NCBI GenBank assembly: GCA_021647785.1 | Contig: JAKIUC010000007.1 | Location: 30,738 to 94,737 of the forward strand | Length of the DNA stretch: 64,000 bases | Direction of reading: 5' to 3' | Source: Melioribacteraceae bacterium | GTDB taxonomy: Bacteria; Bacteroidota; Ignavibacteria; Ignavibacteriales; Melioribacteraceae | In this document: positions 1 through 8,779 of the stretch, one piece after another | Layout of the letters: the number at the start of each line of letters is the position of its first letter | Position numbering within the stretch: position 1 is the stretch's first letter | Notes under the pieces: model-generated | Told to the model about the DNA's origin: nothing | Seen by the model: the letters and a program-made list of their open reading frames with translations, nothing else | Databases searched by the model: none | Position numbers and translations under genes: made by a program

Positions 1-1
1 T

Positions 2-1750
2 TTTGGTACTGCATCAAGTAAAACTATACAGTTCGATGTTCCAGCAGAGGAAGGTGAATATTATATAGACGTTGTAGCAAGAGATTCGCAAGGTAAAACT
101 ACAAAAGCAAGAAAACTAATTTTTGCTAAAAATGATTCTGTTTATTTTGCACAAATTAACGACCACGCTTCGTGGATTGATGAAGCAATTTTTTATGAAA
201 TATATCCAAGAAGTTATAGCCCTACTGGAAATTTTGAAGGTATAAAAAATAAAATTCCCGATATGGTAGATTTAGGAATTAATGCAATTTGGTTTATGCC
301 AATTTATACTGGTCCAACTCCTCACGGATATGAAATAACCGACTATTTCGGTTTTGAAGAAGACTTTGGCGATGCCGATGATTTTAGAGATTTGATGGAA
401 AGCCTACATGCTGCTGGAATAAAAGTGATTTTAGATTTTGTAGTTAACCACACCTCAATTCAACATAGGTTTATGCAGAATGTTTTAGAGTATAAAGAAA
501 ACTCACCTTGGGCAGATTTCTATCTCTGGGATGGCGAAGCAGGAAATTCTAACTACGAGTATTTCTTCGATTGGGCAAGCCTTCCAAATCTAAATCATAA
601 TAATAAAGATGTACGCGAGTACTTTATTAAAGCTGCAAAATATTGGATTACTGAGTTCGATATTGATGGTTACAGATGTGATGTTGCCTGGGGAGTTGAA
701 GAGCGAAACTCCGACTTCTGGCAAGAGTGGAGGACTGCACTAAAAAATATTAAACCAGAGGTCTTTTTGCAGGCAGAGGCTTCATCCTCTCAAAATATCT
801 ACTACTCAAATAGGTTTGATTCAGCGAATGATTGGGATTTGCGAAATAAAATAATTGGAGCAACAAATAATACAACTTCAATTAATACTTTGGATTCAGA
901 GTTAAGAAAAAACTATCTCTCATACGCACGTCCATTTAGGTTTGTAGAAAACCACGATGAAGTTAGAGTTGCATCTTCGCACGATACACAAAGGTCAAAG
1001 TTAATGCACACCATTTTACTAACTGCAAGTGGAGTTCCTTTAATTTACTCTGGCGGCGAAGTTGGTGAGGTTACTAATAGAGGTTTAATTGATTGGAGTG
1101 ACCCGGATAATATAAGACCATATTTTAAATCATTAGTTAAGATTAGAAACAATTATTTAAGTAATCCAATTCTTGATAGGGTTGAAAACTCTTACCCTAA
1201 CACTATTTATACATATAGTTCTACAAGTGGAGATAATATTCTTTTAACTTATGCAAATTTTAGTGCAGGCAATAATAGTGGAGCTACAATTAATAAAAGC
1301 GAATTACCTAATGATGGAACAACTACCTACTATCTCACAAATCTGTTTGATGGTGAAGTAATAGAAATACCTTCAAGCACAACAGATATAACACTTGAAC
1401 CTTTAGATGGGTACGAAGCAGTTGTTTACTATTATGGAACAGAACCAGTTATAGTTGATATAAATGAAGAAGATAATTTAATAGTTAGTGATTATCAGCT
1501 TAGCCAAAACTATCCTAATCCATTTAATCCATCTACTAAAATAACATACCAAATACCGGATTCTGGTTTGGTTACTTTAAAAGTATATGATGTTCTCGGA
1601 AGAGAAGTTGCCGAACTTGTAAATAGTGAACAGCCAACTGGTAAATATACCGTTACTCTAAATGGGGCAAATCTTTCAAGCGGAATTTATTTTTACACTA
1701 TGCGAGCGGGTGATTTTGTAGCAACAAAGAAACTTCTTTTGTTGAAATAG
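2..1750 (+). CDS. GH13 alpha-amylase family enzyme with T9SS C-terminal sorting domain (5' partial)
   Basis: The reading frame is open from base 2, so the true start lies upstream; the first internal Met is at 263. The order is: end of a beta-sandwich module (to about base 150), the GH13 (beta/alpha)8 barrel, a short beta domain, and a C-terminal secretion domain over about the last 85 codons. All four GH13 signatures are visible: DFVVNH, GYRCDVAWG (nucleophile Asp), FLQAEA (acid/base Glu) and FVENHDE (third Asp). The tail begins LSQNYPNPFNPSTKI and ends GIYFYTMRAGDFVATKKLLL, the sorting signal cleaved by the type IX system. The enzyme is therefore expected outside the cell or on its surface, cutting alpha-glucans. 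A second GH13 enzyme, a lipoprotein, lies at 61274-63679. Exact substrate cannot be read from the sequence. Confidence 0.93.
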   Translation, partial: FGTASSKTIQFDVPAEEGEYYIDVVARDSQGKTTKARKLIFAKNDSVYFAQINDHASWIDEAIFYEIYPRSYSPTGNFEGIKNKIPDMVDLGINAIWFMPIYTGPTPHGYEITDYFGFEEDFGDADDFRDLMESLHAAGIKVILDFVVNHTSIQHRFMQNVLEYKENSPWADFYLWDGEAGNSNYEYFFDWASLPNLNHNNKDVREYFIKAAKYWITEFDIDGYRCDVAWGVEERNSDFWQEWRTALKNIKPEVFLQAEASSSQNIYYSNRFDSANDWDLRNKIIGATNNTTSINTLDSELRKNYLSYARPFRFVENHDEVRVASSHDTQRSKLMHTILLTASGVPLIYSGGEVGEVTNRGLIDWSDPDNIRPYFKSLVKIRNNYLSNPILDRVENSYPNTIYTYSSTSGDNILLTYANFSAGNNSGATINKSELPNDGTTTYYLTNLFDGEVIEIPSSTTDITLEPLDGYEAVVYYYGTEPVIVDINEEDNLIVSDYQLSQNYPNPFNPSTKITYQIPDSGLVTLKVYDVLGREVAELVNSEQPTGKYTVTLNGANLSSGIYFYTMRAGDFVATKKLLLLK

Positions 1751-1766
1751 GTTTATTAAAAAATAA

Positions 1767-1797
1767 AAAGCTCAGTTATTTTAACTGAGCTTTTTTT
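1767..1797 (+). terminator. Rho-independent terminator after amylase
   Basis: A perfect 14-bp stem (AAAAAGCTCAGTTA against TAACTGAGCTTTTT) with a 3-nt loop starts 17 bases after the amylase stop and runs into a T tract. Confidence 0.85.
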
Positions 1798-1975
1798 AAA
1801 TGTTTAACCATAGCAATCAACATACCGATTCCTGCCCCAAGAGCAATCCCCACACCAGTTCCAAATGCAATGTTTTATTACGACTCCGATTTCAGCTCCA
1901 GCCGCAACTCCAACACCTGTACCTAATGCCATGCTCAAGCCAATACGTTTGTTTTTAGTTTTGCATTAAAGTAAT
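1798..1975 (-). pseudogene. Decayed small glycine-zipper protein gene
   Basis: On the minus strand two pieces of a small glycine-zipper membrane-type protein lie in different frames. The first reads NKRIGLSMALGTGVGVAAGA with ATG at 1932-1930. The second, after a frame change near 1870, reads AFGTGVGIALGAGIGMLIAM. Read together they look like a single short GxxxG-rich protein broken by an indel. No continuous frame spans both pieces, and the second piece runs into the amylase terminator. Function of the family is not known to me. Confidence 0.45.
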
Positions 1976-2047
1976 TTAGGAACAAAAGGGATTATAAATC
2001 GTCTTAGTGGATGGTTTGTTGGCTGTCTTAGTATTTATAATATTTAA

Positions 2048-2281
2048 TTAATAGATTTTATTTTTATTCAGATTTCTTATTATTTTGTATTAGAAGATAA
2101 GAATATTCATATTGAATTAGATGATGATGAATGCGATCTCTTGGATAGTATCTATTTACCTTCTAAATATCCAGTTGGAAGTGCATTGCCCGATTATTAT
2201 CCGGATTACGAAACAACAAAGAATTGCCTTGCAATTGCTCAAAAAGTATTTGAGGAAACAAAAAACAGATTAAGCGAATAG
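2048..2281 (+). pseudogene. C-terminal remnant of a HEPN-domain protein
   Basis: The frame is open from a stop at 2045-2047 to TAG at 2279-2281 but has no plausible start codon. Its end reads YLPSKYPVGSALPDYYPDYE followed by TTKNCLAIAQKVFEETKNRL, which resembles the last helix-rich part of HEPN domain proteins (nucleotide-binding or RNase partners of minimal nucleotidyltransferases). The first half of such a protein, and any partner, is missing here. I infer a deletion relic. The identity rests on a short segment. Confidence 0.45.
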
Positions 2282-2360
2282 TTAGTTGCTTCCTGCTAAA
2301 AGAAGCGGGACGACAGCCCCGCAGTTTGTAAAAAAACAAAATAATTAATTCAGAGGAATT

Positions 2361-3449
2361 TTGGCTGCTGGAAATCCAATAAAAAGATTGTTCGATTTAT
2401 ATACAAGTGAGCTATCGTTTGATGAAATTGAACGAATGATTAAAAAAGAATCTGCTGCAGTTTACGAGTTTTACAAAACAGAGATTCCAAAACCGATTCC
2501 ATTTCAAAATAAATTTAACCGCTCTATAGTTTTTATCCGCTCATTATTTAATGCTTTCTTGTTAAAACTTTCTCCCGCACGTAGGGTGTTTTATCTTTCT
2601 GCGTTACTAATTTTTGTTGTTGGTATTTTAAGCATAAATAATGCATATCTAATTTTTTCATTTTTAATTCTAAATATTTTAATTGCATTTGAACTGGCAG
2701 ATAAACTTATTGTAAAAGATGATATTGTGTTGGCAAAAAAAATCCAAGAAAGTTTAATGCCAGAAGCACCCTTCAACAATAAGCATTTTGAGATAGCGGC
2801 TCATAGCCAAGCAGCACATGAAGTTGGAGGTGATTATTTTGACATAATAGAATCTCCTAAAACAGAGAAAACATTTGTTGTAATTGGAGATATTTCCGGA
2901 AAAGGGATGGCTGCTGCCCTTTATATGGTAAGGGTTCAAGCAATTCTTCAATTCTTAATTGAAAAGTTTTCCGATACAAAAAAAATTACTGTTGAATTAA
3001 AAAAGTACTTTGCAAAAAAATTAAAGCGTGATTATTTCTTAACAATATCACTTGCTTCAATTGATAAAAGAGGTAAAATAAAATTTGTTCGAGCTGGGCA
3101 TTCACCTCTTATTCATTTTAAAAGCAAAGCAAAAATATTTTGTGAACTAAGCCCTACCGGAATTGGAATAGGTTTTAATGATAAAGGGATGTTTGAAAAA
3201 ACACTTGTTGAGGCGACTATTAAGTGTGAACCAAATGATATCCTCTGTTTTTATACTGATGGTGTAACAGAAGCAATGAATATTAGAAGAACCCAATTTG
3301 GTGTTGAGAGATTGAAAAATATAATTGTAGAAAACAATGAAAAATCTGTTGATGAAATAAAAGAAAAAATACTTGAAACAATAAACAGGTTCAGAGGGGA
3401 TGCTGATATTAGTGATGATTTATCAATTGTTTTATTGAAAGCGAAGTAG
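2361..3449 (+). CDS. PPM-type (SpoIIE-like) serine/threonine phosphatase, membrane-anchored
   Basis: The 362-residue protein has a cytoplasmic helical N-terminus, two hydrophobic helices around residues 76-112 and a C-terminal SpoIIE/RsbU-type PP2C domain. Metal-binding signatures are visible: GGDYFD, GDISGKGMAAALYM, VRAGHSPL, CFYTDGVTEA and ADISDDLS. Such enzymes dephosphorylate anti-anti-sigma (STAS) proteins in partner-switching stress pathways. No STAS or anti-sigma partner is adjacent, so the target is unknown. Translation probably begins at TTG 2361, with AGAGGA only 3 bases upstream; no better ATG exists in the first 70 codons. It stands alone between decayed genes and a lipid kinase. 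Confidence 0.85.
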   Translation: MAAGNPIKRLFDLYTSELSFDEIERMIKKESAAVYEFYKTEIPKPIPFQNKFNRSIVFIRSLFNAFLLKLSPARRVFYLSALLIFVVGILSINNAYLIFSFLILNILIAFELADKLIVKDDIVLAKKIQESLMPEAPFNNKHFEIAAHSQAAHEVGGDYFDIIESPKTEKTFVVIGDISGKGMAAALYMVRVQAILQFLIEKFSDTKKITVELKKYFAKKLKRDYFLTISLASIDKRGKIKFVRAGHSPLIHFKSKAKIFCELSPTGIGIGFNDKGMFEKTLVEATIKCEPNDILCFYTDGVTEAMNIRRTQFGVERLKNIIVENNEKSVDEIKEKILETINRFRGDADISDDLSIVLLKAK

Positions 3450-3810
3450 GTTATAATTTTGGCTACATTTTATTTTGATGCATCTGTCAGAATAATGATA
3501 ATTTATTACACGCTCCTCCTATAACAGTATTACCATTTAAATCCTTATTTTTTTTTGTAAAGAAATTGTAAGGGTAAAAAACATTATATTTTTCTTTTCT
3601 TAGCCTTTGCCTCAGCCTTGCGGTTTACCACCATATGCGGTACATGTGTTTTTCATTTCGCCGCTGCGAATTAGTTTTGACCCTACATTGCTCTTCTTTT
3701 TTTTTTGAATTTTTATAATCTATCTTCTTTTACTATTTTGCAATAATCGAATGAACTATAGTGATAATGAATTGGTTTTCAAATTAGAAAATAATTAGTA
3801 GAGAAGAAAT
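3450..3810. other. Intergenic region without recognised gene
   Basis: About 360 bases contain no frame with codon structure like the neighbours. A GC-richer patch around 3600-3670 stands out from the AT-rich background but forms no strong hairpin, and a T run follows at about 3695. The promoter of the lipid kinase operon presumably lies in the last 100 bases; I could not fix its elements. Confidence 0.4.
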
Positions 3811-4704
3811 ATGAAGATACTGTTGGTCTATAATAATTTTGCGGGTAATGGTCGGGCAAAAAAGAATCTACCGCAAGTAGAGAGTCTATTCAAAAAATAT
3901 AAAATTAATTTTGATATAGCCATAACAAAGTATTCGGGACACGGAATTGAAATAGTTGGCAATGCTGATTTATCTAAATACGATGGCATTGTTGCGGCAG
4001 GGGGTGACGGCACTCTCTTTGAAGTGATTAATGGTTATTTCAAAAACTCATCCGAGCAAACCATTCCATTGGGAGTTTTACCCGTAGGAACAGGAAACGC
4101 ATTTGCACGTGATTTAGAATTAGACACTACTAAAATTGAAGAGGCAATTGAAATTATTAGTAAGCAGAAATTACGAAAAGTTGATGTGGGCAAGTTCTCT
4201 ACGGAGGGAAAGGATTATTATTTCTTAAATATTATTGGTGCAGGCTTTGTTGCTGATGCAAATAAAACAGCTCAGAGCTTTAAAATATTTGGAAATTTTT
4301 CATACATAATTGGTGTGTTTTATAGGATACTTGTTTTAAAATTCACGAAGCTCAAATTGGAATTTGATGGGAAAAAACTGGAAACTGAATCCACATTTAT
4401 CGAAGTTTCAAATACTCGCTATACTGGTGCAGATTTTTTAATGGCACCAAATGCTGAAATAGATGACGGCTTACTCGATATTACACTTGTTAAAAAAATA
4501 TCCCGCCTAAAGTTACTTCAAACATTTCCTAAAATATTTACTGGTGAACATATTTTGATAAATGAAATTGAGACACATAAAGCAAAGCATATTAAAATTG
4601 AAACTGACAAGCCGCTGATATTAACCCCAGATGGCGAGTTGTTAGGAACAACACCAGTTGAAATTGAATGTTTAAAACATGCTATCGAGGTTTTTTGGAA
4701 ATGA
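3811..4704 (+). CDS. Diacylglycerol kinase family lipid kinase (YegS/BmrU-like)
   Basis: The 297-residue protein has the DAGK catalytic fold. The nucleotide-binding motif GGDGTLFEVING is at residues 64-75 and the second signature PVGTGNAFARD at 91-101, followed by the beta-sandwich C-terminal half with an SRLKLLQTFPKIFTG segment. Family members phosphorylate diacylglycerol or related lipids with ATP at the cytoplasmic membrane. The stop overlaps the start of the next acyltransferase gene (ATGA at 4701-4704), so the two are translationally coupled. The pairing suggests phosphatidic acid recycling: one enzyme makes lysophosphatidate or phosphatidate and the other acylates. Substrate specificity (DAG, sphingosine, undecaprenol) is not determined by the motifs. 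Confidence 0.88.
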   Translation: MKILLVYNNFAGNGRAKKNLPQVESLFKKYKINFDIAITKYSGHGIEIVGNADLSKYDGIVAAGGDGTLFEVINGYFKNSSEQTIPLGVLPVGTGNAFARDLELDTTKIEEAIEIISKQKLRKVDVGKFSTEGKDYYFLNIIGAGFVADANKTAQSFKIFGNFSYIIGVFYRILVLKFTKLKLEFDGKKLETESTFIEVSNTRYTGADFLMAPNAEIDDGLLDITLVKKISRLKLLQTFPKIFTGEHILINEIETHKAKHIKIETDKPLILTPDGELLGTTPVEIECLKHAIEVFWK

Positions 4705-5408
4705 GATATATTCTATCTTTATATCTATGGTTGGTTTTATTTATTTATTCTCTATTCTTCCTTGTTTTCGCAATCATCGTTTCATATATTTTTCCAATAA
4801 AAAAATATACTCCTTGGCTGCAAAAACTTTTACAGTTTATTTTTACAATTATGTTTATTAAGGTTGAGATAGAAGGTTCTGAAAATATTACACCCGACAA
4901 AACATATCTTTATATGGCAAACCATGTCTCTCTTTTCGACCTTCCTCTCTTGGGTGGTTTTATTCCAGGCTATGCTCGAGGGGTAGAAGCAAACAGGCAG
5001 CACGCTTGGCCCCTTTATGGCTGGGCTATGCGGCGACTTGGAAACATTCCAATAGATAGGAAAAACATTTTTAGTTCACTAAGCAGCATTAGCAAAACGG
5101 CGAGTATTTTAACAGAAGGTAAATCGATGATAATTTTACCCGAAGGACATCGTACAATGGATGGAGAGCTTCGCCAATTTAAGAGCTTCCCCTTTCTGCT
5201 GGCAAAAAAAACAGAAGTTGAAATTTTACCAATTGGACTCTCGGGTTTATACAGACTTAAAAATAAAAACTCTTGGATAATAAACCCAAACACTGTTAAA
5301 ATTAAATTTGGAAAGCCAATTGGGGTTAAAACAATCAAAGAACTCCCCACAAAAGAATTACGTGATAAAGTACGAGATGAGATTAATAATTTAATTGAGT
5401 ATTTGTAA
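4701..5408 (+). CDS. 1-acyl-sn-glycerol-3-phosphate acyltransferase (PlsC family)
   Basis: A 235-residue membrane acyltransferase. An N-terminal hydrophobic helix (about residues 5-31) precedes the PlsC domain, with the catalytic HX4D motif NHVSLFD (His75, Asp80), the glycerol-phosphate binding segment around FIPGYARGVEAN, and ILPEGHRTMDGELRQFKSF, which corresponds to the EGTR block. It transfers an acyl chain to lysophosphatidate at the inner membrane. I place the start at ATG 4701, overlapping the upstream lipid kinase stop by 4 bases; an in-frame ATG at 4668 would overlap the kinase by 37 bases and adds residues without family counterpart. Several plsC paralogues are common, so this may not be the housekeeping copy. 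Confidence 0.87.
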   Translation: MRYILSLYLWLVLFIYSLFFLVFAIIVSYIFPIKKYTPWLQKLLQFIFTIMFIKVEIEGSENITPDKTYLYMANHVSLFDLPLLGGFIPGYARGVEANRQHAWPLYGWAMRRLGNIPIDRKNIFSSLSSISKTASILTEGKSMIILPEGHRTMDGELRQFKSFPFLLAKKTEVEILPIGLSGLYRLKNKNSWIINPNTVKIKFGKPIGVKTIKELPTKELRDKVRDEINNLIEYL

Positions 5409-5443
5409 AATAGTTTATCATAAAATTAGAAAATTTTAGGAGA

Positions 5444-6613
5444 CTATAAATTCTTTTCCAACACAGGTAAAAATCCTTTTTTGTCCAGCATTTTTATAAT
5501 TACTCTTAATAGATAATTATTATCAAAGCGAATAATATATTTTCTTCTCCCTTCTTTTTCAGGAATTAGCATTTTCTTTTCAATGAGTTTTCTTATTTGA
5601 CGAGAAATTTCCGATTCCACTTTCCCCTTAAAAATCTCTTTTAAATCACCCGCTTGTATTACCTGTTTTTCAACAACCTTTTTTAATATTTTTTCTTCAA
5701 TATTAGTTATATATTTTCTTTCAAGTCCATTTTTAAGTGCAGGTAATAATATCTCTTTTCGCAAAAATGTATAGTCCACCAATTTGTCTATCTTTTTAAT
5801 TTCTTCACTTAACCCGCTTAGTACATACTCAACCCAAGCCAAGATTCCGTTATCAGTTCCTTTATCTGCTTTTGCAAGAAAGTTATAATACTCTCTTCTG
5901 TCGCTACAAAATACAGCAGTGGGGTTTATAATTCTGCCAACATTAACATTGAAGCCAGCCTTAAGAAGCATTGCATAAGATAACAAACGAACTGTTCTAC
6001 CATTTCCGTTTCCAAAAGGGTGCACCCATACAAAACGGTGATGTGCAATTGCAATTTTAATTAAATCATATTTTGCACCGTGATTTTTTTCTATGAATTC
6101 AAACAACTCAGTCATGTAGTCTTCCACTTTTAAGTAATCTGGCGGAAGATGTTCTGATTTTATAATTCTGGGATTTACCTTTCTATAAATCCCAGGTGCT
6201 GAATCCCCTTCACCTATGGGAGGTACTTCTAATTCAGATACTATTAGTTTATGTAATTCTCTAATAAACATTTTATTTATCGAAAATTCCTTTATGTTTT
6301 CTTCAATAAAAGAGATTGCTATTTCAATATTTTTAATCTCTCTTATTCCAGCAGAAAGGTTATCTTGATTATCATCTAACTTTGTTTCAATATACTCGGC
6401 TAAGGTTGTATTGTTTCCCTCTATTCTTGCCGAACCGATACTTTCAAGTGTGTGAAAGATCTGTTTTAATTGAACGAAAACTTTCGGGTGAGTAGTACCG
6501 CTAAGTTTTATTCTTCGGAGGTAATCTAACTCTATTATTAAATCGGTAAGATGAGAACCGAAAGAAGGCTCAACTATTTTCAAATCAGAATGGATAAACT
6601 TTGCTTTTAACAT
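5444..6613 (-). CDS. Fic family AMP-transferase with C-terminal winged helix
   Basis: The 389-residue protein has the order N-terminal Fic-associated helices, Fic core, C-terminal winged-helix DNA-binding-like domain (about 300-385). The catalytic loop HPFGNGNGR is complete at residues 198-206 (His198 base, Arg206). An N-terminal S-x-x-x-E-G inhibitory motif (Ser61-Ala-Arg-Ile-Glu65-Gly66) marks it as a class II, self-inhibited Fic enzyme that should AMPylate or de-AMPylate protein targets. No separate antitoxin is adjacent, consistent with internal inhibition. It is transcribed alone. Its 318-base upstream region carries an array of 11-bp repeats (6717-6771) that could bind the winged helix, though that is inference. 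Target protein unknown. Confidence 0.9.
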   Translation of the reverse strand: MLKAKFIHSDLKIVEPSFGSHLTDLIIELDYLRRIKLSGTTHPKVFVQLKQIFHTLESIGSARIEGNNTTLAEYIETKLDDNQDNLSAGIREIKNIEIAISFIEENIKEFSINKMFIRELHKLIVSELEVPPIGEGDSAPGIYRKVNPRIIKSEHLPPDYLKVEDYMTELFEFIEKNHGAKYDLIKIAIAHHRFVWVHPFGNGNGRTVRLLSYAMLLKAGFNVNVGRIINPTAVFCSDRREYYNFLAKADKGTDNGILAWVEYVLSGLSEEIKKIDKLVDYTFLRKEILLPALKNGLERKYITNIEEKILKKVVEKQVIQAGDLKEIFKGKVESEISRQIRKLIEKKMLIPEKEGRRKYIIRFDNNYLLRVIIKMLDKKGFLPVLEKNL

Positions 6614-6716
6614 TTAAATGATATCCTTTAATCATTTAACTAACTTTGTTTAGCAATTTAACAAATAAAGGTGTTAACTGCTTGTTTTATTTAACATTAC
6701 GAAGCAACTTTTTTTA

Positions 6717-6771
6717 CAAACATTTAACAAACGTCTAACAAACATTTAACAAATCTCTAACAAACAGTTTA
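6717..6771. repeat. 11-bp tandem repeat array upstream of the Fic gene
   Basis: Five direct 11-mers follow each other without gaps: CAAACATTTAA, CAAACGTCTAA, CAAACATTTAA, CAAATCTCTAA, CAAACAGTTTA. Units 1 and 3 are identical. One unit is about one helical turn, so bound proteins would line up on one DNA face. The array is about 105 bases upstream of the Fic start codon. A frame of about 60 codons without a start (ending at the TAA near 6951) crosses the remaining spacer; I do not consider it a gene. Confidence 0.7.
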
Positions 6772-6931
6772 TCAATATTCTAATTCTTAGTAACTTCAAA
6801 TTCATTTTAATTACCCACTTTAAAGAAATTAAAGATTTAATAGAATGTAGAATTGCGAAAACTATAGAAGTTGAAAATTATTCATTCTCTAAAATAGCAT
6901 TTAGATTATTTAGACCACTCTGTAAATCCTC

Positions 6932-7450
6932 CTATCCCACCTCCAAAATGTAAATATTGGTTTTCTCTAAACTCAGCTCTAATACAAACCCAAACATCTC
7001 CATTAGTTTAATAGATTTTATGTTTTTGGGGTCAACCTCACCTTCAATTATGGTTAGTTTCATTTCCACAAAAGCAAACTTTATAACTTCTGCTATCACT
7101 TCTTTCATTACTCCAGTACCTTGAAATTTTGGAAGTAGCTCAAAACCAATCTCAGCTTTTGTTTCATCTTCTGATATTTGCCAAAGTGTTATTGTTCCAA
7201 TAATTTCTGAATTGTTTTTTGGAAAAATTCCCCAATAGATTAACTCGTTTCGTTTAATACATTCATTTATCTTTTCTATAAAAGCCAAGCCATCACTGAT
7301 TGTTTTCGCTAATGGTCTATCAAGATATTTTGCAACCTCTTTGTTAGAACGTATTTCAAATATTTTTTCGGCATCACTTTTCTTAAACTGCCGAAGTTCA
7401 AATCTATTTGTTTTCAATTCTGGAAATGGTTTGAAGTTTATTCTATTCAT
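6932..7450 (-). CDS. GNAT family N-acetyltransferase (RimJ/RimL type)
   Basis: A 172-residue single-domain GNAT protein. The N-terminal FELRQFKKSDAEKIFEI is typical of the RimJ/RimL subgroup, and LLPKFQGTGVMKEVIAEVI corresponds to the acetyl-CoA pyrophosphate-binding motif A. NIKSIKLMEMFGF is the conserved C-terminal Asn/Phe block. It should acetylate an amine, perhaps the N-terminus of a protein or a small metabolite. It lies 12 bases downstream of dctM, at the 3' end of the long minus-strand operon, and its ATG at 7450 has an AAAGGAGAA ribosome site. No link to the TRAP transporter is obvious. Confidence 0.85.
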   Translation of the reverse strand: MNRINFKPFPELKTNRFELRQFKKSDAEKIFEIRSNKEVAKYLDRPLAKTISDGLAFIEKINECIKRNELIYWGIFPKNNSEIIGTITLWQISEDETKAEIGFELLPKFQGTGVMKEVIAEVIKFAFVEMKLTIIEGEVDPKNIKSIKLMEMFGFVLELSLEKTNIYILEVG

Positions 7451-7462
7451 AAATATTCTCCT

Positions 7463-8779
7463 TTAGTAACCAAGCACTGATGGTAGCCAAAGCACTAATT
7501 CCGGATAAAGAATTAATAGTGTTAATCCGACCAACTGAATTGCCACATAGGGCAATACCCCTTTGTAAATGTGTTTAGTTGTAACCCCTTCGGGTGCAAC
7601 ACCTTTAAGAAAGAACAAGGCAAAGCCAAATGGCGGAGTTAAAAATGAGGTTTGCAAATTAACAGCAATAAGAACTCCAATCCAGAGTAGGTCAATACCA
7701 AGGTGAACAAAAATAGGAGCAACAACAGGAACAATTATAAATGTAATTTCTATGAAGTCTATAAAAAAGCCAGCAATAAATATTATCAGCATAACTATTA
7801 TAAGAAAGTGATGCGACTCAACACTATTGCTTATAATTAAATTTGTTAAAACAATATCTCCTCCCATTCCTCTAAAAACAAGACCAAAGGCAGCAGCACC
7901 AACGAGAATCATAAAAGTCATACTGGTTAAAGTCATTGTTCGCATCATTACATCGTCCAGAATTTTTTTGTTGAACTTACCCCTAACAACTGTAAGCATA
8001 GTTGCACCAAATGCACCCACAGCTGCTGCTTCCGTAGGCGAAGCAATTCCGGCAAAGATGGAGCCAAGCACAGCAGTTATTAAAAAGAAGGGTGCAATAA
8101 ACGCTATTAGTATTTTCTTGAACTTATTCGATTTTTTGAATTCTAATAAATCCTCCTTTGGCATTGATGGTGCGAGTTTTGGTTTTACAATTGCAATTAT
8201 TATCAGCCAAGTTAAGTAGAGAAAGACCAAAAGAAATCCGGGAATAACCGCGCCAATAAAGAGTTCACCAACTGAAATATTTAAAACACTGCCAAGTAAA
8301 ACAAGTACTATGCTCGGCGGAATTATTTGTCCGAGCGTTCCTGAAGCAGAAATAATTCCTGTTGCAACTTCCGGACTGTATCCTTTTTTTAACATTGTGG
8401 GAAGTGTTAACACTCCCATAGTTACAACGGTTGCTCCAACAATTCCAGTAGCAGCGGCAAGTAATGCTCCAACAATTAAAACAGATATTGCAATACCTCC
8501 ACGCAATTTGCCAAAAAGAAGTGCCATCGTTTCAAGAAGTTCTTCCGCTAATCCGGATTTTTCAAACATTACTCCCATATATATAAAGAGTGGAACTGCT
8601 AGGAGAATAAAGTTATTCATAACTCCCCATATACGCATTGGGAGAAGATTGAAAAAATTTAATCCAAATGTAAAGAGTCCGAAAATTAATGAAACTCCGC
8701 CAAGAGTAAAGGCAACAGGGAAGCCAGCCATTAGCATTAACAGAACTACTCCGAAAAACATTAATGGTAAATATTCCAT
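7463..8779 (-). CDS. dctM: TRAP transporter large permease DctM
   Basis: The 438-residue, extremely hydrophobic protein with about 12 membrane segments matches the DctM subunit. Family features are the opening FFGVVLLMLMAGFPVAFTLG, the re-entrant hairpin region GALLAAATGIVGATVVTMG and the repeat ISASGTLGQIIPPSIVLVLLG. It forms the sodium-coupled transport channel. Its ATG overlaps the stop of the small permease (TAATG at 8777-8781). The solute-binding protein is not next to it; a dctP-type gene lies at 47234-48331. Gene order and overlap show co-translation with dctQ and the DUF4175 gene upstream. The substrate is probably an organic acid, by family. Confidence 0.92.
   Translation of the reverse strand: MEYLPLMFFGVVLLMLMAGFPVAFTLGGVSLIFGLFTFGLNFFNLLPMRIWGVMNNFILLAVPLFIYMGVMFEKSGLAEELLETMALLFGKLRGGIAISVLIVGALLAAATGIVGATVVTMGVLTLPTMLKKGYSPEVATGIISASGTLGQIIPPSIVLVLLGSVLNISVGELFIGAVIPGFLLVFLYLTWLIIIAIVKPKLAPSMPKEDLLEFKKSNKFKKILIAFIAPFFLITAVLGSIFAGIASPTEAAAVGAFGATMLTVVRGKFNKKILDDVMMRTMTLTSMTFMILVGAAAFGLVFRGMGGDIVLTNLIISNSVESHHFLIIVMLIIFIAGFFIDFIEITFIIVPVVAPIFVHLGIDLLWIGVLIAVNLQTSFLTPPFGFALFFLKGVAPEGVTTKHIYKGVLPYVAIQLVGLTLLILYPELVLWLPSVLGY

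Noticed and set aside
4668..4700. Earlier start for the PlsC gene
   Set aside because: It would overlap the lipid kinase by 37 bases; ATG 4701 has the usual 4-base ATGA coupling.
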